Assembly (NCBI GenBank): GCA_905116865.2
Contig: CAJHNH020005002.1
Location: forward strand, 118,385 to 182,384
Length of the DNA: 64,000 nt
Reading direction: 5' to 3'
Source: Candidula unifasciata
Lineage: Eukaryota; Mollusca; Gastropoda; Stylommatophora; Geomitridae
Notes under the pieces: model-generated
What the model was told of the DNA's origin: nothing
The model's input: only the letters and a program-made list of their open reading frames with translations
Database searches by the model: none
Program-made: the position numbers and the translations under genes
Shown: positions 44,030 through 54,511 of the stretch, piece after piece
Layout: each line of letters opens with the position of its first letter
Position numbering within the stretch: position 1 is the first letter of the stretch

Positions 44030-46187
44030 AAGTTTGGTTACAACAATGTAATGTCACAGAATTCCTCTATGCTGAAGGTGAGATTCCAATTCTCATCTAT
44101 TAACTTTTGAAGAATGTTTGTGGGGATTCAACAGTGGATGTTAGCACTGTCCGACACTGAGTGCATCGTTGTGACAAAGGTGAAGTAGGTCAATCCTCAA
44201 TGGCTGACGCAAAGCAGACTTGCCGTTTGTCTACCACAGTATTACTCCACAAAACATTCACCAAGCTGATGACATCATTTGTGCTGACCGTCAGATAACT
44301 GGATAAATTGTATTCCATGTTGTCCATTAGTAAAGGCAGTGTACAGACCATCACTAAATCCCTGGGTTATTCAAAGGCTTGTGCACAGTGGATGCCCAAA
44401 AAATGTTGACAGACAGAAATAAAGAAATGAGGATAACCATAGCCATCAACCTCCTGTGCCATTAGGAAACTGAAGGAGAGGAGTTTATATCAAATATTAT
44501 GACAGGTGATGAGACCTGAGTTAATTTTTTTTTCTTAAACCAGAATCAAAGAGACAGTCACAGGAATTGCATCATACAACATTGCCAACAAGAAAGAAGA
44601 AAATTTAAAAGTTCACCATCTGTAGGAAAAGTTATGACCTGCTTGTTTTGGAACAAGAAGGGTGTGATTCTTCTTGAGTTATTTGGACAGGGAAACACCA
44701 TGAAGGCTGACCATTTCATTGAAACTTTGAAGAAGCTTAGAGGTTGTCTTCTGTGACTTCATCCATTAAAAGATCAGATAACTGTACTGCTGTTGCATGA
44801 TAAGGTCAACAACATACACCACTAAATGCATCATTAATGTGACTGCAGAATTTGGCTTGGCATTATTACCACATCCCTCTTTCAGTCCCGATCTTGCAAC
44901 TTTCAACTGCCATTTGTTTGGACCACAGAAAAAAGATCTTTGCAGACATCAATTTCAGAACACCGCAATCCTTAAATGCACCCTACACTGGTGGTTTAGG
45001 AAAAAATGGCACACATTTTTACCGTGTGGGGATACATTAGTTAGTTAGTTAGTCTTTCCTCTTGTGTCGAGTGCGGCACATAGGGCAGAGGTCATGACTC
45101 TCCATGCACGGCGGTCCGTTGCAATCCGTTGTAGGTCTTGGATGTTTGAGTGGCCCATGAGCGAGCCTTCCCTGATGATAGTTCTACGTAGGGTTTCCCT
45201 TGGTCTTCCACGAGATCTTTTCCCCTGTGGTGTCCAGATGAGGGCTTGGTAAGGAAGTCTTGATTTATCCATTCTAAGGGCGTGGCCGACATAGTTCCAG
45301 CGGCGTTTTCGTATAAAATTTGACACATACTCTTGCCTGGATTCTTGCCTTATTTGTGTATTGGTTCGGAAATCTGACCATTTGAAATTTAGTATTCTTC
45401 TAAGGCATTTATTTTCAAAACTGTCTAATTTTGTGTCTAGAGTTTTCGTTGATTTCCAGCTCTCGCATCCATAGGGTTAGTACTGGAATCACACAAGAAT
45501 TGAAGATCTTGAGTTTTGTGTGTTTGCTAAGTGTCTTTGATTTCCAGATGTTAGACAGTTTATTGAAGGCACTAGATGCCAGTGCTATTCTAAATGATAT
45601 TTCTGATGCGGTATCTCCTGTAGATGACATCTTGCTCCCTAGATAAGTGAAACTGTTGACTTTTTCAAGGCTGTTGTTGTTCAGCGTGATATCAACTGAA
45701 CTGTTGGTAAGGTCTAGAATTTTTGTTTTTGCGGTGTTAATTTGGAGTCCAATTTGTTCTGAGAAATCCTGGAGTCGATTGATTTTTTCTTGGGCGTCTG
45801 TGTGTTCTGAACTCAGGAGTGCTATGTCATCGGCGAAGTCTAGGTCTTCCAGAATTTTGTCAACCCATGTAATGCCTAAATTTGCGTTATTTATGCACTT
45901 GCGCATGACCCAGTCGATTGCTATACCAAAAAGCATCGGCGATAGGACACAGCCTTGCTTCACTCCTGTTTCCACCGGGAACCAGTCAGAATTGCCGGAA
46001 TCAGTTCTTACACAGCATCGTGTTTCGTTATAAAAAGATTTTATGATGTTGATATATTTGATGGGGAAACCATAGATGTTAAGCAATTTCCAGAGTGTTG
46101 GACGATGGATACTGTCGAAGGGGATACATACCCTTGAGAAAATACTGACAAAAATTGTAACAAATAATGGAGATAAAACTAAGAAAA
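44030..46187 (+). pseudogene. mariner transposase, split by a LINE
   Basis: Degraded Tc1/mariner (DD34D type) transposase. The N-terminal helix-turn-helix region is at 44040-44170 ('VTEFLYAEGEIPI', 'STVDVSTVRHW'). A linker 'SLGYSKACAQWMPKK' is near 44360-44410. The first catalytic Asp is in 'MTGDET' (about 44500). A second-Asp-like 'LHDKV' is near 44795, and the third Asp is in 'HPSFSPDLATFNCHLFGPQK' (44868-44930). Frameshifts and stops break it throughout. The C-terminal end resumes at 46120-46187 (a weak 'NGDK' match to the usual GDYVEK end) after a LINE inserted at 45038-46119. Terminal repeats were not identified. Confidence 0.85.
45038..46119 (-). pseudogene. 5'-truncated LINE inside mariner
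   Basis: Minus-strand RTE-like LINE. It starts in the RT palm at 'FDSIHRPTLWKLLNIYG'. The frame 45415-46086 includes 'VETGVKQGCVLSPMLFGIAI', the catalytic 'LDFADDIALL', and 'FTYLGSKMSSTGDTASEI'. After a frameshift, 45045-45326 has 'RKRRWNYVGHALRMDKS' and 'GKRSRGRPRETLRRTII'. It ends in an AACT-type tail (plus: 'ttagttagttagtt'). A 10-bp direct repeat 'ggggatacat' (45028-45037, 46120-46129) flanks it. The FADD active site is intact, but the 5' half is missing. Confidence 0.92.
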
Positions 46188-46189
46188 AA

Positions 46190-46758
46190 TAATTTGAATT
46201 CCAGACTTGGGGCTACATTTCAATGTGAACTTAATCTGTTTACTTGCCTACTGAATGCAATTAAAAATTATGAGGAATTACTTTATGAACATACCTCATA
46301 ACTGCAATCATAACTCCAAAACCACAGACTCTGATCCCCCCCCCCCACACACAAAGTTAACGATATTGTTGCAGTGTGAAAAGCACTGCCTTTATACATT
46401 GTCTTTGACAATGATTAACGGATTTTAAAATGTTTTTACAAAAGAAGTATTTAATGGATATACATCTATGACATCTAGTTATTTTCCTTGCCGTTCTTCC
46501 TTCCCATAAAATTCTTAAAATTGTGCATTGCCATTTTATGAGGTTCTTTTGACTAAAAGCCATAATGATTAGACAAAATCATTCTACCACTTAGGCCTAT
46601 ACAACTCAGACTGATACAGTGGTTAGCAAATACATCAACCATCATTTAAAAACCCACCATTGTTCAGGCATCACATGATGGTTTATCCATTATTGGTGAT
46701 GTGGGTTTTATGGGTTGTAGATGGTGCAGGCAACATTAGCATGAAATGTTCTTTGGCA
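46190..46758. other. no gene recognised
   Basis: C run at 46336-46346. No domain or repeat noticed. Confidence 0.45.
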
Positions 46759-47215
46759 GTGTAGGCATGTAATCTGGGCTCCTATAGTGTAGGCATGTAA
46801 TCTGGGCTCCTATAGTGTAGGAATGTAATCTGGGCTCCTATAGTGTAGGAATGTAATCTGGGCTCCTATAGTGTAGGAATGTAATCTGGGCTCCTATAGT
46901 GTAGGAATGTAATCTGGGCTCCTATAGTGTAGGCATGTAATCTGGGCTCCTATAGTGTAGGAATGTAATCTGGGCTCCTATAGTGTAGGCATGTAATCTG
47001 GGCTCCTATAGTTTAGGAATGTAATCTGGGCTCCTATAGTGTAGGAATGTAATCTGGGCTCCTATAGTGTAGGAATGTAATCTGGGCTCCTATAGTGTAG
47101 GCATGTAATCTGGGCTCCTATAGTGTAGGCATGTAATCTGGGCTCCTATAGTGTAGGCATGTAATCTGGGCTCCTATAGTGTAGGCATGTAATCTGGGCT
47201 CTTATACACTTATAA
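46759..47215. repeat. 28-bp minisatellite, 16 copies
   Basis: Highly regular units of 28 bp ('tgtaatctgggctcctatag' plus 'tgtaggaa' or 'tgtaggca'). Units differ almost only at one a/c position, so the array is young or homogenised. Confidence 0.97.
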
Positions 47216-47632
47216 CAGTCATATTTATTTATTTGTTGAACCAGATTGAAAACAAAAAATTAATGATTCACAGTCCATTAAAGGAAAAGTTGATTAAAAT
47301 TAGATATTTTGGAATAAATATATAAAATTGACAAATATGTAAATGGCCAATGGTTCTGTGACTCAAATATCTGTATAAATTGGATGGAACATTTTTTTCT
47401 ACAATATGTAACAAAATCAAAAACAAACAACAGCAAAGTCAATTTATTAGTGCTTAAAGAATATAAGAAATTGAAAAATATGTTAGAAAAGGACTCTTTT
47501 TCACATAATGAGGAGTGTCTGTGGTGCTAGCTCAAGCTGTCAGAGACCTGTCAACAATCTAGGGTGTGTAGTGTGTTCAGTACAATATTTTCAGAAACAA
47601 ATGAAATTTGAGAGAAGAAAAAGAACAAACCT
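47216..47632. other. no gene; pre-insertion flank
   Basis: AT-rich. The open frame beginning at 47508 starts outside the LINE and only becomes LINE-derived after 47650. Confidence 0.5.
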
Positions 47633-47649
47633 ACTGACCTTTAGCAATC

Positions 47650-48044
47650 CAGTTGAAAGTTGGGGTCTCAACCCCCAGCGGGAAACTGGATGGGACAACA
47701 AACGAGGTAAAGGCGAAAGACGAAGGGATGAGCCTACTCTCCTCGAGTATGATTACAGTCTACCCTTGCAAAACAAGGTGCTGAAGTCGGAGGCAACCAG
47801 CCAGGAGGCGCACCACAGCAATCAGGATGCCACGCACACACGCCATGGAAATATGTCTAAATCAGCAAAATGTTATGGTGCTCGCCCTGTGATGGACTCT
47901 CAGGCAGGAGCAGTGCCGGGCCCTCTGCCTCGAAGAGGCCCAAACCAAATTACTGGAGGTCCTTCTCAAATGTCCTGTGGAGCCAGGGGACATGAGAATA
48001 GAGCATCTGGCCGAACTAAGAATGGAGTCAAAATAATGCACTAA
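47650..48044 (+). pseudogene. LINE ORF1-like remnant
   Basis: An open frame covers the element's 5' region, rich in Arg, Gly, Pro and Ser ('GPLPRRGPNQITGGPSQM', 'CGARGHENRASGRTKNG'). Its position before the endonuclease suits an ORF1 (nucleic-acid-binding) product. No zinc knuckle is visible, so the assignment rests on position. It ends just before the endonuclease start. Confidence 0.5.
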
Positions 48045-48055
48045 AATGCGGAGGG

Positions 48056-49660
48056 GATTACAAATAAAAAGCTAGAGTTAGAAAATATTCTAAATGAGGA
48101 ACAGATTCATATATGCTGTCTACAAGAAACCCACCTCACCAAGACACAGTCTTCAAAATCAGAGGTTATCAGTGCTTCCGATCAGACAGGATAAAGGGTG
48201 GAATTCTGACTCTAGTAAGGAACAATATCACTGTCTGTCAGACTGAAGTATATATGGATGGAGCAGAATATCAGATTCTAAAACTGCAAACTGGAAATGC
48301 AGACTTCTACCTGAGCAATTATTACTGCCCAAGTGATCGTCCCCAAGCACTAGACAAAATCCCAGTCGAAGCAAAGATCATTCTATGTGGAGACTTTAAC
48401 AGCCACTCACAAAGCTGGGGGTACGACCACATAGACCAGAAAGGAGAGATACTGGAAGAGTGGCAGGATGAGAACAGACTTGTTCTAATTAACAGGCCAA
48501 CTGATCCACCCACATTCTACTTGAGGTCGTGGCACACCACTACTACCCCAGACCTAGCATTTCACTTTTTAGATCTGGAATGGAACAATACACAAGTTGT
48601 TGGAAAACAACTGGGAGGCAGTGATCATCGACCGGTCTTCCTGAATGTAGAACATGAAAAGGTCAGAGAAACGAGTACGCTGCCAAGGTGGAACTACAAG
48701 AAGGCTGACTGGACAATGTTCAAACACTGTACCAGTATACTGCTTGGAAATCTCAGCGTAGACCAGGATATAAATAAAGTAGTTAAAGAATTTAACAAAC
48801 GCATACTACAGGCAGCAGGAGATTCAATACCAAGAGGTGCCCGTAAGCATTATAAGCCATACTGGAATAGTGAACTAGAAAATTTACATAACGAAGTGGA
48901 AACATCTAGAAAGAAAGCAGAGACCAGGCCAAAACAAGAACATCACAATAACTACCAGCATGCAAAAGCAAAATTTGTTTGGGCAAAGCTGCAGGTTAGA
49001 AGGGAAAGCTGGCAGGAGAAAACAAGGTCACTGAACTTTGAAAAAGACACAAGAAAGTTATGGAAGCTTGTAAAACAAATTAATGATGAGGGCACAGGGT
49101 GGAACCTGAAGATCACGCTGCTGAAAGATGGAAACATGGTCACAGGAAAAGAGGCAGCCAACCTCTTTGCAGACACTTTTGCATTAGATAATAACATTGA
49201 AATCAGTTCAGAGGAAAAACAAGAAATTCAAGAAAAGACACTATTCAGAAGTCAGAAAGAAATAACATCAGAGACGCTAGAGGTGCCACTTACACTTAAT
49301 GAACTGGAGTTGATCAATGACCTGGTTGCTGAAATACCAAATGGAATCAAAATGGCAATGTATGCCGACAATCTGGTACTGTGGTGCACCGATGAACATG
49401 CAACGATAGCCACAAGAACACTACAGCGGGCTACATATGCACTTGAGGCATGGGCCAATAGATGGTGTGTCAGCATCAACACAGACAAATGTAGCACAAC
49501 ACTATTCACCCTCTCCCCAAAGCAAAAAGCCGGAATACCCCCGAGAGATGATAAAGAGCCCACATACCTAGGAGTCACATTTGATGACAGGTTGACATGG
49601 AGAAAACATATCAACAAGGCAGCAACCAAAGCCAGGATGAAGACAGCCATACTAAGAAAA
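48056..49660 (+). pseudogene. LINE ORF2: endonuclease and deleted RT
   Basis: Endonuclease: the first motif 'HICCLQETHL' is in one frame (48056-48140). A frameshift leads into the frame 48113-49780 with 'LVRNNITVCQTEVYMDG', 'IILCGDFNSHSQSWG' and 'GGSDHRPVFLNVEH', all standard AP-endonuclease motifs. A Lys/Glu-rich linker follows. Near 49310 the sequence passes from 'VPLTLNELE' straight to 'LINDLVAEIPNG', so the RT fingers and first catalytic motif (in related elements about 250 residues) are absent without breaking the frame. The remaining active-site box reads 'YADN' (49361-49372) instead of YADD. The thumb region follows ('EAWANRWCVSINTDK'). It cannot encode a working RT. Confidence 0.93.
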
Positions 49661-50991
49661 TTAGTGGAACCACATGGGGAGCAGATGGGAAAATACTCAA
49701 TAAAGTATACAAGCAGAGCATACTTCCACACTTGGAATATGGGTCAACTGCATGGTGTTCAGCATCTAGTACCACATTAAAGGAGTTGGACAAAGTGCAA
49801 AATCAAGCACTCAGAGTCATCACAGGAGGGATGAAATCAACCCCCATATTAGAAATCGAGAAAGCTGGGAAAACACAGGCACTGAAAGAACGCAGAGATA
49901 CAAAGTTGCAAATACAAGCTGAAAAGTTCCTCAGTATGCCAGATCACCCCATGAAAAATAGATTTCAGAACCTAGCCTTGGGACGGTTAAAAAGAAGCAG
50001 CTTTATACATCAAGCAAAAAGAATATGTAGACAAACGGCTGACCTTCCAGAAATTGGTTGTCCTTCTAACAGTATTCCAGAATAAACCCCATGGAGAGAG
50101 AAATGCAAACTAACAGTACAAATCCAGACAAATGTGAAAGGAATATTTGACAAGAAAGAACAAGATAGTGCACAATGCAGAATGACCACCCTCAGTTATA
50201 CTGATGAAGAATACCCACAAGAACAATGGGTCAGAGTCTATACAGATGGGTCCGCAGCAAGTGCAGTTAGAAATGGTGGTGCTGGAGTGTACATAGAATT
50301 CCCAGATGGTACTAGGGATAAGTCCAGCGTACCAACCAGAAAGTACTGCCATAACTATGATGCAGAAACTCAGGCTCTCAAGATAGCAACAGAGAAACTG
50401 CTAAATACCAATCTTGGCTCCCAGTATGTAGTAATGCTGACAGATGCAAAATCAGTACTTGAAGCACTCCAGTCTAGGAAACTACCAGAATTGCAAACAC
50501 TGCTGATACAACTTAGCCTTCAGCGAAGAGTTGTAATGCAGTGGATACCATCACATTGTGGAGTGCCTGGAAATGAGAAAGCTGATCAACTGGCAGGAGA
50601 AGGTGCGACAAAAGTGCAGCCGGATGTACCAGTCACATACCACCAAAAGAAAAGACTCATTAAATCAATCAGGAAACCACCAGCCCCAGTACAAGACGAC
50701 TATTTTATTTTGGACAGATCAGAACAAGTCATTATCCTCCGCCTCAGAACAGGGCACAACCGATTATGTAACCACATTCACACAATATTCAAGTTAGGAG
50801 TATCAGCCATGTGCACCTGTGGAAAGGTGCCCCAGACAGCAGAGCATGTACTCCAGGACTGCACCGAATTTGACACATTAGGGCAAACCTTTTGGCCAGA
50901 AAGAACAACAGTGGAATGTAAATTCTATGGACCACTGAATGAATTAACAACAACAGTGAAATTTATACAAGAGACAAAATTGCTGATATAG
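49597..50991 (+). pseudogene. LINE ORF2: RT C-terminus and RNase H
   Basis: Frames 49597-50085 and 50134-50991 continue ORF2 after a 1-base loss near 49660 and a nonsense codon near 50083 (the sister copy has Gln there). The second frame contains a full RNase H domain with catalytic residues in 'VYTDGSA', 'AETQALKIA', 'LTDAKSVL' and 'HCGVPGNEKADQLAGEG', then the C-terminal Cys/His motif 'CTCGKVPQTAEHVLQDC' and 'FWPERTTVE'. All four RNase H acidic residues are kept, unlike the copy at 11673-13287. Confidence 0.93.
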
Positions 50992-51044
50992 ACAACTTAT
51001 TTCAGGCGAACGAAAGAAGAAGAAGAAACTGACCTTTAGCAATC

Positions 51045-52478
51045 ATGTTGTAAAGCTTTACTAATTAAAGGTTTACTGAATCTGAAGGCCTGAAAAGGGA
51101 AAATTTTGCAGCCTAGCTGTAAATCAAAACATCCAAATGTCATTTTAAGAGTGAAAGCAGCAGTAGAAGAGGAAGAACCTAGAAGCAAATTGACAATTTG
51201 AGACCACAGAAATATTAGTCTCCAAATGCAAATGGACTATTTTTTATACTATAGGAAATAATTTTTTTAAAACAATTTATTAGACACTGAAAAAAAAAAA
51301 ACTGCTCAACTCAGAATCAGAAAAGAAACAAATAAAACAAAACTGACATAAAATAGTATGAATAGAAAAAATGCAAGAAGGAAAAACTGTCTTTCATTTG
51401 TGAATACAAATAAAAAGTATAGGGGAAAAACAATAAAAGGAACCATAAACAGAAACTGGTAAGTTTGTATGTAGCATGGAAACTGCTAGGTTTGTAGCTA
51501 CTACAAGAAATTGATTTTCAGAAAACAGCAAAAATAATCACGATGTAACAACAACTCATCAAATTTGGTATAAATATTACCTTCACTTTCCAGAGACACT
51601 TTGTAAAAAACTAAAATGTATGTATAAACAGTATATAAAAAACACACACACAAAAACTAGAATTTCACAATCTCACAACAATACAATATAGAAGCTAATC
51701 ATATATTTGCAAAATCTGCAGATAAAGTTATTTAAAAACTATTCACATCTAAGAAATGGAATGCATTATGTCATTTGCCATAGAAGCTAACATGGAAGTT
51801 TTTAGGCAGAAAACATTTTTAAAATAAAAAGTTTGTTGCATACTCATTTACAGGGTGTCGCAAACCTGACACAACATTTGTTGGCTTTTTTGTGTGGTTT
51901 TACAAGGCAATTTTACATTCAATATTTTGCCGCTGCTTTTGCAATGGTCGATGTTCATATATTGTAAAAATCAATGCAACACTTTCTGCAGTCATATCAA
52001 CTGCTGCTTAATTGAACCCAGTATGCTGCAATTATGAAACTGCACTCATAATTCCTAAGTCACACGTGCTAGCAAAAAATTAAACACAATAATAATGGTT
52101 TTCATTATATAACCGATTAGCAATATATTAGTGTCAAGTATCCACACTTATTAATATTTAAACTTTAAAGTAATGAAAGATGGTTTAAAAATATTACACT
52201 GCATTGACATACAAATATAACAAATGTGGTACAAGCAACAACAACAAATAAATACATAAAATATATAAACTATGTCTGCTTGTATGACCTTCATATTGAC
52301 AAGAAGTGCTCATACTGAATTAATTTATACTGAATTAATTATTATATTGAATAAAAAATAATAATAATATTGACAGCTTTATAAATACTCTCCTCACAAG
52401 TCACTTGAAAAAGTGGTTTTGTAATTACATAATTTTTAATGAAATAATATTTGCTGAAAGTAAATTTTATTTCTGCGT
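51045..52478. other. no gene; ancient R3-like trace
   Basis: About 1.4 kb AT-rich. A degenerate R3 copy (minus) is visible at 51832-52073 ('catttacagggtgtcgcaaa', 'ttttacattcaatattttgcc', 'ttcctaagtcac'). The rest shows no feature. Confidence 0.45.
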
Positions 52479-52566
52479 GGACTACTTCTGTACCTATGGT
52501 GGACTACTTCTGTACCTATGGTGGACTACTTCTGTACCTATGGTGGACTACTTCTGTACCTATGGT
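52479..52566. repeat. 22-bp minisatellite, 4 copies
   Basis: Four identical copies of a 22-bp unit ('tggactacttctgtacctat' plus 'gg'). Confidence 0.97.
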
Positions 52567-52784
52567 ATTTGCATATGATGAGGTCCAGACTGATAAATCT
52601 GAGGTACCCCTTCAGTTCAGCTTTCTTGTGTCCACAGTTCACATACCTCATGTGTCCCACCCAACCAGAACTACTACTGTCTGTTTCTGCTCATCACACT
52701 CGTCAGTACTTTACTGTATCTTTTAACATAACCATTTTAAGTGATTTTGTGCGTTCATGTCTATAGATGTGGTTTAGCTGATTT

Positions 52785-52900
52785 ATGTAATGTGCTGATG
52801 AAGGTTCTGAGCAGCAATGTCCACTTTCCAACTGTGATTGCTACATTATGAAGCTCACTGGTCTACTTTTCATTTGGTTTTATATCTTTTCATGATATTT
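52785..52900 (+). repeat. R8 repeat, copy 2
   Basis: 'atgtgctgatgaaggttctg', 'gaagctcactggtctacttt' and 'catttggttttatat' match 10062-10200. Sits immediately 5' of a LINE fragment. Confidence 0.5.
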
Positions 52901-53159
52901 GGCCAGAAGAAAGAACTTGAGAAGAGAGGAGAAGAAACATCAGATCATGATGGGACAGTATGCATTGTAGCAGGTCAACCAGTTCCTTAGGAGTTGTAAT
53001 AGACTGGACTGGAGGCACTGAGACAGAGCTGGCTAATCAAAATGCAACTGCTGGCAGACATTTTCTGGCCATAAACCGAGGGTTTCTCAGCAGAAGAGAA
53101 ATTGGCAAGAGAACAAAAATGGCTGTAAACTGATCTACCCATGTGCCAGTCCTGCCACA

Positions 53160-53540
53160 TGTGTAATGACAACAGATCACAGAAGTCAGCTTCATGCCTC
53201 AGAAATGAGGTATCTGGGAAAGGTGGTCCACTATCAAGAAGGGACAAAGTTCATAACCAGACAATACATCATGATCTTGAAAGCAAGGCCTTGCAAACTC
53301 AAGTGGATCAGTCATAGTTACGATGGATGGTTTGGACATGTATGCAGAATGGAAGAGATTCATCCATCATGGGAGACATGAGAGGCCAAGAAAAAATAAC
53401 CAGACCACCACAGTGACAAAGATTTACTGGTATGACAACATCCGACAGTTCCTGACTGAGAGAGGACTGGAACAGAGCAAAGCCAAAATGAACATTTCTG
53501 ACAAAGAAGTATGGCAATCTCTCTGACAAACCTCTACACC
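53160..53540 (+). pseudogene. LINE C-terminal fragment
   Basis: Plus frames contain 'MRYLGKVVHYQEGTKF', then 'YDGWFGHVCRMEE', then 'YWYDNIRQFLTERGLEQSKA' and 'DKEVWQSL'. This is the order of LINE post-RT C-terminal motifs (GH..RM, then W.DNI). The GRPR block between is decayed. The region 52900-53160 may be part of the same element but shows no clear motif. Confidence 0.75.
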
Positions 53541-54354
53541 CCGAGGTAGAAGAGGATTAATAAAGTGGGCTACATGTTTTTATTTGTTTTGGGATGGAGG
53601 GTTTAAAAAATAAAAAAGTTGTATTCACAAATTTTTATTTAAAAAAAAATATGTGCTGCCTTCACAAAGGAGATTACTTTTAAGAACATTATGTGGTGAG
53701 GCTTTAATCTCTACCATGGTGCAACTCTTGTACCACTGCCCAAAAGAAAACAAATCTAAACCACCCATCCTGGAAATGGAACCCTTGCATTTGATGATTA
53801 GGAATCATGATTACTAACCCCTAAATGACAGAGCCGCACTGTTAGTTAATAAAGACTTGCCAATTGTTTGTTTGTAGCTGTGTGCATATTTTCTTTCCAC
53901 TCACTAACTTTTCTGGTCAGACGTTAAATTGTTGCAATTACACTTTATACAGACTGTGATTGCTGACAGATTACCTTGGACAAAAGTAGGTTTCAAATCT
54001 TTCAGTCCAAAGCAACATATGTTGTGTGACTGGATCTTGGTTGTGAATCCCATCCATCACAAAATGTGTTCTCAAATAGTTTACTTCTGGCCATGTTTGA
54101 TTCAAGCATTGATCATGGTTCTTGCTTTTTTTAAGCATCCTACCACTAATGTGGTTTTTTTCTCTCTCTCAATAAAACAAAGCAGTCACATACCACTTAG
54201 TGTGTTCACAATGAATTAGATCTTCATTTATCTACTAAAAAAGGCTCTTTCAGTAAATGGAATGTTCAGTCAAAAATAAATTAAGATACAGACCATCCCA
54301 CGTATGACAGCAGGATAATTTGTAATTTTAGGGTGCCCCAATATAATGATTTTT
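53541..54354. other. no gene recognised
   Basis: AT-rich, about 800 bases. The 96-codon frame at 53929-54219 has no recognisable domain. Confidence 0.4.
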
Positions 54355-54470
54355 TTGGTTGAAAGGGCTCCTGGGATTTGTTCCTGTTGAATTCACATCT
54401 GGATAGTGGCTCTGTGGGTCATTCAGTGCTAATCTTTCAGGCTGTAGTCCCACTAGAGGATTTTTTTTTA
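54355..54470. mobile_element. R10 fragment, copy 2
   Basis: 'tctggatagtggctctgtgg' and 'ctttcaggctgtagtccc' match the middle of 24200-24395. Termini not preserved. Confidence 0.4.
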
Positions 54471-54511
54471 AGTAAATAGTTAATAAATATATACCCAGTA
54501 TATCCAGTACA

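Larger units (their letters stand above)
47650..51027 (+). mobile_element. I-like LINE insertion with 17-bp TSD, RT-deleted
   Basis: A 3378-bp non-LTR retrotransposon bounded by the perfect direct repeat 'actgacctttagcaatc' (47633-47649 and 51028-51044). It ends in a GAA tail. Order: ORF1-like remnant, endonuclease, deleted RT, RT thumb, RNase H, Cys/His motif. RNase H downstream of RT places it in the I group of LINEs. Defects: frameshifts near 48045, 48143 and 49660, an in-frame internal deletion near 49310, and a nonsense codon near 50083. Sister fragments are at 11673-13287 and, more distantly, 26700-26965. Confidence 0.95.
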
